From Actinomadura barringtoniae (GTDB lineage: Bacteria; Actinomycetota; Actinomycetes; Streptosporangiales; Streptosporangiaceae), in NCBI RefSeq assembly GCF_017573505.1, contig NZ_JAGEOJ010000023.1, positions 124,001 to 188,000 of the forward strand: 64,000 nucleotides of DNA, in the 5' to 3' direction. Position numbers and translations under genes: made by a program. The notes under the pieces were generated by a model that saw nothing but the letters and a program-made list of their open reading frames with translations, was not told the DNA's origin and searched no databases. The first letter of the stretch is position 1. Every line of letters begins with the position of its first letter. Of this stretch, positions 58,680 through 64,000 are shown piece by piece.

Positions 58680-59696
58680 ATGCAGCCCCCACGATCGCGC
58701 CAGGGTCGTCGGCGCCGCCGGTCCGGCACGGATCGGAGGCGCACGCCGCCGCCGCTTCCCCCGATGGACCCGTATTCGCGTGATCCGTACGAGGACTTCG
58801 GGCACGATCCGCTGGCGGACGTCGTCCCGCCGCCGCGGCCGCGCGGGATGTACGACACGGGCGTCGGCATGGGGCGCGACCTCGACAACGCGTTCAAGGG
58901 CGCGGGGCGCAGCGTCATTCTCGGCCGGAGCCTGATCGCGCTCGCGGTGACGGTCGTCCTGCTGATCGGGCTCGGCGCGCTCGGCTTCCTCTTCCTGGCG
59001 CCGACGTCGGACTCGCGTTCGTCCTCGCCTCGCACCGACAAGAGCCCCGACGGGAGCGGCTCGGACGGCAGCGCGGACTCCGCGCCGCCGCGCCCGCCGG
59101 TCGTCACGCCCAAGGTCCCGCCGTACATCCCGCAGGTCGGCACCGGCAAGTTCATCCGCCCGGCCGCCGCCGGAGCGCGTACGACGGGGCACGGCAAGCT
59201 GCTGCGCTACATGGTCGAGGCGGAGGGCGGGCTGAGGCAGAGCCCCAAGGCGTTCGCGCTCAGCGTGGACCGCATCCTGGCCGACCCGCGCGGCTGGACG
59301 GCGGGCGGCAAGTGGTCGTTCCGGCGCGTGGACTCGGGCCCATATGACTTCGTGGTGCGGCTGGCGGCGCCTGGAACGGTCGACAAACTCTGCGGCGCGG
59401 GCGGTCTCGACACCGACGGCGAGGTCAACTGCAGCGTCGGCAAGCAGGTCGTGGTCAACCTCCGCCGCTGGTTGCTGCTCACCACGTTCTATAGAGGGCA
59501 GCCCGCGCACTACCACGCGCTCGTCATCAACCACGAGGTAGGCCATCGCCTCGGCTTCAAGCACATGACCTGCGCGGGTAAGGGTCGCCTTGCGCCGGTG
59601 ATGCAACAGCAGATTTTCGGCCTGAAGGGCTGCCGGATCAACGGCTGGCCTTACGACACCAGGGGCAAGTTCATCAGCGGACCCGCCGTTCCCTAG
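58680..59696 (+). CDS. DUF3152 membrane-anchored metalloprotease-like protein
   Basis: A 338-residue protein: an Arg-rich cytosolic start, one membrane helix at about 80-102 (SLIALAVTVVLLIGLGALGFLFL by parts), a Ser/Pro linker, and an extracytoplasmic DUF3152 domain. The domain has a zincin-like motif NHEVGHRLGFKH with HEVGH-x5-H metal ligands and a conserved CAG...PVMQQQ...CRINGWPY end. The start is uncertain: ATG 58680 is chosen, with ATG 58665 and 58638 as alternatives. Proteolytic activity is predicted, not established. Confidence 0.83.
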   Translation: MQPPRSRQGRRRRRSGTDRRRTPPPLPPMDPYSRDPYEDFGHDPLADVVPPPRPRGMYDTGVGMGRDLDNAFKGAGRSVILGRSLIALAVTVVLLIGLGALGFLFLAPTSDSRSSSPRTDKSPDGSGSDGSADSAPPRPPVVTPKVPPYIPQVGTGKFIRPAAAGARTTGHGKLLRYMVEAEGGLRQSPKAFALSVDRILADPRGWTAGGKWSFRRVDSGPYDFVVRLAAPGTVDKLCGAGGLDTDGEVNCSVGKQVVVNLRRWLLLTTFYRGQPAHYHALVINHEVGHRLGFKHMTCAGKGRLAPVMQQQIFGLKGCRINGWPYDTRGKFISGPAVP

Positions 59697-59742
59697 CAAA
59701 ACCATTTGAGGGAGCAGGGGCCGGATCCGCCATGCTTGAGGC

Positions 59743-61326
59743 GTGCTCCTGACGATCACGACAACGATGTCCCCGGCCACCGACCTGGGGTTCCTGCTGC
59801 ACAAGCATCCGGACCGGGTGCAGTCGTTCACGCAGGCCTTCGGCACCGCCCACGTCTTCTACCCCGACGCGGAGGCGGCGCGCTGCACGGTGGCGCTTCT
59901 CCTGGACGTCGACCCGGTCAAGCTCGTGCGCACGCGCCGCCGGGGCACGCCGGACTTCTCCCTGAGCCAGTACGTCAACGACCGCCCCTACGCGGCCTCG
60001 TCGCTGCTGGCCTCCGCCATGGCCGGTGTCTTCCGTACGGCCATGCGCGGCCGCTGCGACGCGCGCCCCTCGCTCGCGGATTCCCCGCTCCCGCTGGAGA
60101 TCACACTGCCCGCGCTGCCATGCCGGGGTGGCGCCGAACGGGCCGTCGCCTATTTCGAGCCGCTCGGCTGGCAGGTCGAGGCGACGCCCGTTCCGCTGGA
60201 CCCGGAGTTCCCCGAGTGGGGCGACTCACGGTACGTGTCGCTGCGTCTCACCGGCGAGGTGCGCCTGGCCGACGCGCTGAACCAGCTGTACGTCCTGCTG
60301 CCCGTCCTGGACGACTCCAAGCACTACTGGCTCGCCCCCGACGAGGTCGACAAGCTGATCCGCGCCGGCGAGGGCTGGCTGGCCGCCCACCCGGACCGCG
60401 CCGGCATCACCCGCCGCTACCTGGCCAACCGCCGAGGCCTCGTCCGTGCCGCCCTCGGCCGCCTCGCCGACGCCGACGACGCCCCCGAGGACGCCCTGGA
60501 CCGCGACCCCCTCGACGAAGAACCACCGCCCCTCGACCCCACAGCCGCCGAACCCGGCGCCGACCTCAACACCGAGCCCTACGCTCCGCCGGGCGCCCTG
60601 TCCAGCGCCGCGCCGGACGCTGCGACGAGCGTCCCGGCAGACGCTGAGCAGGGTGCTGAGTCGAGCGTTGCGGGCGTCGGTCGGGAAGGCGTCGCGGCGG
60701 CGGGCGAGGGCGCGGCTGGGGTGCCGGTGGCGCTGGCTGAGCGGCGGATTCAGGCCGTTCTGGAGACGCTGCACGCTGAGGAGGCGCCGCGGGTCATCGA
60801 TCTTGGGTGCGGGACCGGGAAGCTGGTCGCGCGGCTGAAGCAGGACCGGTACTTCCAGCGGATCGTGGGCGTGGACGTGTCCGAGCGGGCGCTGCTGATC
60901 GCGCATCGGCGCGGGCTGCCGGACGAGTACTCGCCCGCGCGGCTGCCCAGGGTGGAGGTGCTGCAGGGCGCACTGACCTATGCGGACGAACGCTTTCGCG
61001 GGTTCGACGCGGCGGTGCTGATGGAGGTGATCGAGCACATCGATCCGCCCCGGCTGCCGGCGGTCGAACGGGTCGTGTTCGGCGACGCGCGGCCACGCGT
61101 GGTGCTCGTGACCACGCCGAACTCCGAGTACAACGTCCGGTACGAGGGGCTCGCGGAGGGCGCCATGCGCCACCCGGACCACCGCTTCGAATGGACCCGG
61201 GCCGAGTTCCAGGCCTGGGCGGCACGGGTCGCCGTCGCCCACGGCTACCGCGTCCGGCACGTGCCCGTGGGCGACGACGATCCTGAGGTCGGCTCGCCGA
61301 CGCAGCTGGGGGTGTTCACCCGATGA
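59743..61326 (+). CDS. hen1: Hen1 3'-terminal RNA ribose 2'-O-methyltransferase
   Basis: A 527-residue bacterial Hen1. The N-terminal domain (1-235) is the Hen1-specific part that assists the Pnkp ligase. A variable acidic linker follows at about 240-335. The methyltransferase domain has SAM motif VIDLGCGTGKL and metal-binding E428, E431, H432 in EVIEHID, with further His residues in MRHPDHRFEW. Hen1 methylates the 3' terminus of cut RNA before Pnkp seals it, protecting against renewed cleavage. GTG 59743 is the start. The stop overlaps the ATG of pnkp. Confidence 0.95.
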   Translation: MLLTITTTMSPATDLGFLLHKHPDRVQSFTQAFGTAHVFYPDAEAARCTVALLLDVDPVKLVRTRRRGTPDFSLSQYVNDRPYAASSLLASAMAGVFRTAMRGRCDARPSLADSPLPLEITLPALPCRGGAERAVAYFEPLGWQVEATPVPLDPEFPEWGDSRYVSLRLTGEVRLADALNQLYVLLPVLDDSKHYWLAPDEVDKLIRAGEGWLAAHPDRAGITRRYLANRRGLVRAALGRLADADDAPEDALDRDPLDEEPPPLDPTAAEPGADLNTEPYAPPGALSSAAPDAATSVPADAEQGAESSVAGVGREGVAAAGEGAAGVPVALAERRIQAVLETLHAEEAPRVIDLGCGTGKLVARLKQDRYFQRIVGVDVSERALLIAHRRGLPDEYSPARLPRVEVLQGALTYADERFRGFDAAVLMEVIEHIDPPRLPAVERVVFGDARPRVVLVTTPNSEYNVRYEGLAEGAMRHPDHRFEWTRAEFQAWAARVAVAHGYRVRHVPVGDDDPEVGSPTQLGVFTR

Positions 61327-63887
61327 CGACCGAGATCCGACTGCCCGAAATGGGGCTGGTGGTGCTCGTCGGCGTGTCCGGCTCCGGCAAGTCGCACTTC
61401 GCGCGCACGCACTTCAAGGCGAGCCAGGTGGTCTCGTCGGACTACTGCCGGTTCGTGGTGTCCGACGACGAGAACGACCAGAGCGCGACCGGCGACGCGT
61501 TCAACCTGCTGCACTACATCGTGCGGACGCGGCTGCGGCGCGGGCTGCTGACCGTGGTCGACGCGACGAACGTTCAGCAGAAGGCCCGTCAGTCGCTGCT
61601 CCAGATCGCCAAGGAGCAGGACGTGCTGTCGGTCGCGATCGTGCTGGACGTGCCCGAGCGGGTCGCGGTGGAACGCAACGCCGGGCGGCCCGAACGTGTT
61701 CTGCCCGATCATGTCGTGCCCCGGCAGCGGCGTGAGCTGCGCCGCGGGCTGCGGTCGCTCGGGCGGGAGTTCAAGCGGTCGTACGTGCTGCCGAGCGTCG
61801 AGGAGATCGACGCGGCGACCATCTCCTACGAGAAGGGCTGGACCGACAAGCGCGAGGTCACCGGCCCGTTCGACGTCATCGGTGACGTCCACGGCTGCCG
61901 CGCCGAGCTGGAGGAGCTGCTGGCCGACCTCGGCTACGAGATCTCGCGGGACGCGCTCGGCCGGGCCGACGGCGCGCGCCACCCGGACCGTTCGGCGGTC
62001 TTCGTCGGCGACCTGGTGGACCGCGGACCGGACACGCCGGGCGTGCTGCGCCTGGTGATGGGCATGGTCGAGGCCGGAACGGCGCTGTGCGTCTCCGGAA
62101 ACCACGAGAACAAGCTCGTACGGGCGCTGCGCGGCAAGAAGGTCAGGGTCGCGCACGGGCTGGCCGAGTCGCTGGAGCAGCTCAGCGCCGAGCCGGACGA
62201 ATTCCGCGACGAGGCGCTGCGGTTCATGGACGGCCTGATCAGCCATTACGTGCTGGACGGCGGCAAGCTGGTCGTCGCGCACGCCGGGCTGAAGGAGGCC
62301 TACCACGGGCGCGCGTCGGGCCGCGTCCGGTCGTTCGCGCTGTACGGCGACACGACGGGGGAGACCGATGAGTACGGCCTGCCGGTGCGTTACCCGTGGG
62401 CGAACGACTATCGCGGCAAGGCGATGGTGGTCTACGGGCACACGCCGGTGCCCGAGTCCGAGTGGATCAACAACACGATCTGCCTGGACACCGGGGTGGT
62501 CTTCGGCGGCAAGCTGACCGCGCTGCGCTATCCGGAACGTGAGCTGGTCTCCGTGCCGGCGAAGCAGGTCTGGTACGAGCCGACGAGGCCGCTGCGCGCA
62601 GAAGCGTCGGGTGCCGGGCCTTCGGCTTCGGCTTCGGGCGGGCATCGCGAGAGCGACGTGCTCAAGATTTCCGACGTTCTGTCGAACGACGGGGTGGAGA
62701 CACGCCTGCTCGGCAGGGTGGCCGTACGGGAGGAGAACGCGCTCGCCGCGCTGGAGGTGATGAGCCGCTTCGCGGCGGATCCGCGTTGGCTGGTGTACCT
62801 GCCGCCCACGATGGCCCCGCCCGAGACCTCCTCGCTGGAGGGATACCTGGAGCACCCGGCCGAGGCCTTCGCCACGTACCTCAACACCGGGCTGAGCCGG
62901 GTCATCTGCGAGGAGAAGCACATGGGCTCGCGGGCGGTGGCCGTCATCACCCGCGACGCGACCGTCGCGGCTTCGCGCTTCGGGGTTGAGGACGGTACGA
63001 CGGGCGCGGTCTTCACCCGTACGGGCCGGTCCTTCTTCCGCGACCCGGCCCGTACGGAAGAGGTCCTTTCCGTTCTTCGCGCAGCCGTGGACGGGGCCGG
63101 GCTGTGGGACGAGCTGGAAACGGGGTGGCTGGCCCTGGACTGCGAGCTGCTGCCCTGGTCGGCCAAGGCGATGGACCTGATCCGCACGCAGTACGCCGCG
63201 ACGGGTGCCGCAGCCCGTGCCGCGCTGCCTCTGGCGTCCGATGTGCTGGGTCGTGCTGCCGCGCGAGGGCTTGATGTGGGCGGACTGCGTGAGGACGTTG
63301 AGCGCCGAGCCGTCAACGCGGGGCTCTTCCGCGACGCGTACGCCCGCTACTGCTGGCCGGTGAACGGGCTGGAAGGGCTGAAGCTCGCTCCCTTCCAGGT
63401 GCTCGCCGCCGAGGGGAACAACTGGGCATCGCTTCGTGAGCATGGCTGGCACATGGGGATCGCGGATCGCCTAGCTGCCGCCGATCCGTCGGGGCTGGTG
63501 GCTGTGACCGAGTCGCTTGTGGTCGACCTTTCGAAGACCGACGCAGCCGTGGAGTGGTGGGAGAAACTGACCGCGGGAGGGGGAGAAGGCATGGTCGTCA
63601 AGCCGTTGGGACCGTTCCCCGAGGATCGCAAGGTGCAGCCGGGCATCAAGTGCCGCGGCAGGGAGTACCTGCGCATCATCTACGGCCCGGACTACACAGA
63701 GCCGGAGAACCTGCAGCGCCTGCGTGGCCGGTCGCTCGGCCGAAAGCGTTCCCTGGCGATGCGCGAGCACGCCCTCGGAATGGAGGCCCTGGACCGGCTG
63801 GCCGGGGGAGAGCCCCTGTGGCGGGTCCACCAGGCCGTCTTCGGCGTGCTGGCCCTGGAGTCGGAGCCCGTGGACCCGCGTCTCTAG
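61323..63887 (+). CDS. pnkp: Pnkp polynucleotide kinase-phosphatase-ligase
   Basis: An 854-residue RNA-repair enzyme with three modules. The 5'-kinase has P-loop GVSGSGKS near residue 18. The 2',3'-phosphatase of the calcineurin type has GDVHGCRAEL, GDLVDRGPD, GNHENK and VYGHTPVPES. The C-terminal nucleotidyltransferase has K532 in EEKHMGSR. It heals and, with Hen1, seals RNAs cut by ribotoxins. ATG 61323 overlaps the hen1 stop (ATGA), so the pair is co-translated. Length and order are normal for the family. Confidence 0.96.
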   Translation: MTTEIRLPEMGLVVLVGVSGSGKSHFARTHFKASQVVSSDYCRFVVSDDENDQSATGDAFNLLHYIVRTRLRRGLLTVVDATNVQQKARQSLLQIAKEQDVLSVAIVLDVPERVAVERNAGRPERVLPDHVVPRQRRELRRGLRSLGREFKRSYVLPSVEEIDAATISYEKGWTDKREVTGPFDVIGDVHGCRAELEELLADLGYEISRDALGRADGARHPDRSAVFVGDLVDRGPDTPGVLRLVMGMVEAGTALCVSGNHENKLVRALRGKKVRVAHGLAESLEQLSAEPDEFRDEALRFMDGLISHYVLDGGKLVVAHAGLKEAYHGRASGRVRSFALYGDTTGETDEYGLPVRYPWANDYRGKAMVVYGHTPVPESEWINNTICLDTGVVFGGKLTALRYPERELVSVPAKQVWYEPTRPLRAEASGAGPSASASGGHRESDVLKISDVLSNDGVETRLLGRVAVREENALAALEVMSRFAADPRWLVYLPPTMAPPETSSLEGYLEHPAEAFATYLNTGLSRVICEEKHMGSRAVAVITRDATVAASRFGVEDGTTGAVFTRTGRSFFRDPARTEEVLSVLRAAVDGAGLWDELETGWLALDCELLPWSAKAMDLIRTQYAATGAAARAALPLASDVLGRAAARGLDVGGLREDVERRAVNAGLFRDAYARYCWPVNGLEGLKLAPFQVLAAEGNNWASLREHGWHMGIADRLAAADPSGLVAVTESLVVDLSKTDAAVEWWEKLTAGGGEGMVVKPLGPFPEDRKVQPGIKCRGREYLRIIYGPDYTEPENLQRLRGRSLGRKRSLAMREHALGMEALDRLAGGEPLWRVHQAVFGVLALESEPVDPRL

Positions 63888-63892
63888 GGGAT

Positions 63893-64000
63893 TTACGACA
63901 CCGCCAGGAGGAAGGTATCGGCGATCTGCCGATACCCCTCCGGAGTGGCATGCCCGTCGTTCTTGGCGCACTGGTAGGTCCACGTGCAGATGCGCGCGAC
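63893..64000 (-). CDS. SGNH/GDSL-family hydrolase, C-terminal end (partial)
   Basis: The minus frame open to the window edge encodes 35 residues ending in NDGHATPEGYRQIADTF followed by LLAVS and TAA. The D-x-H pair followed by a GYRxIA helix is the C-terminal catalytic Asp/His motif of SGNH esterases. The preceding CTWTYQCAKN suggests a disulfide-containing secreted type. It is convergent with pnkp, five bases apart. The rest of the gene lies outside the window. Confidence 0.65.
   Translation of the reverse strand, partial: VARICTWTYQCAKNDGHATPEGYRQIADTFLLAVS

Overview
The window is very G+C-rich and almost wholly coding, with strong G/C third positions, frequent GTG/TTG starts, ATGA/GTGA gene overlaps and little intergenic DNA. 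Gene content (PknG with a GlnX-like partner, DUF3159, DUF3152, F420-type LLM oxidoreductases, SAV_915, ribosomal protein bL37, the TRAM-methyltransferase/permease/TrkA-TrkA block) points to a filamentous actinomycete, plausibly Streptosporangiales/Thermomonosporaceae (Actinomadura-like). The genus is inference. I saw no rRNA, tRNA, CRISPR array, insertion sequence or prophage.

Layout. 0-4 kb: azlCD behind an AT-rich palindrome, micro-gene bL37, a PIG-L deacetylase, SAV_915 and lysA. 3.8-15 kb: kdpFABC with a small upstream membrane peptide, kdpDE, a KimA-like K+ permease and an SdpI-family protein. 15-18 kb: a CPA1 Na+/H+ antiporter behind a structured leader, a Crp/Fnr regulator and decayed DNA. 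18-25 kb: a MacB-type ABC exporter, a GbsR/MarR regulator, MurJ, PhzF and an LLM oxidoreductase. 25-35 kb: Kup, MpaB-type oxygenase, L,D-transpeptidase, a second KdpDE pair and a second KimA-like permease. 35-47 kb: OB-fold protein, DUF3159, a second copy of the antiporter-type leader without an antiporter, PknG with a GlnX-like protein, two TrkA proteins, a third KimA-like permease and a TRAM/RlmD-like methyltransferase. 47-54 kb: accessory DNA with a 16-bp tandem-repeat array, a secreted GH16 glucanase with a ricin-type lectin domain, an AT-rich operator region, XRE regulator and an LPXTG-type surface protein. 54-64 kb: LLM oxidoreductase, MFS exporter with TetR and its operator, a lipoprotein, DUF3152, the Hen1-Pnkp RNA-repair pair and the 3' end of an SGNH hydrolase.

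The unifying theme is potassium/sodium homeostasis. About 42 kb carries Kdp, two KdpDE pairs, Kup, three KimA-like permeases, two TrkA regulators and a Na+/H+ antiporter. Arrays of GTTAAG-like half-sites at about 11-bp spacing lie before kdp and the second KimA-like gene, with a weaker version before the third; these suggest one OmpR-type (KdpE) regulon. The most interesting unexplained signals are a 26-nt identical RNA-like leader present twice, the second time with only a mini-ORF and hairpin behind it; those phased arrays; the 16-bp repeat array; and a three-copy 17-bp operator near 50.97 kb.
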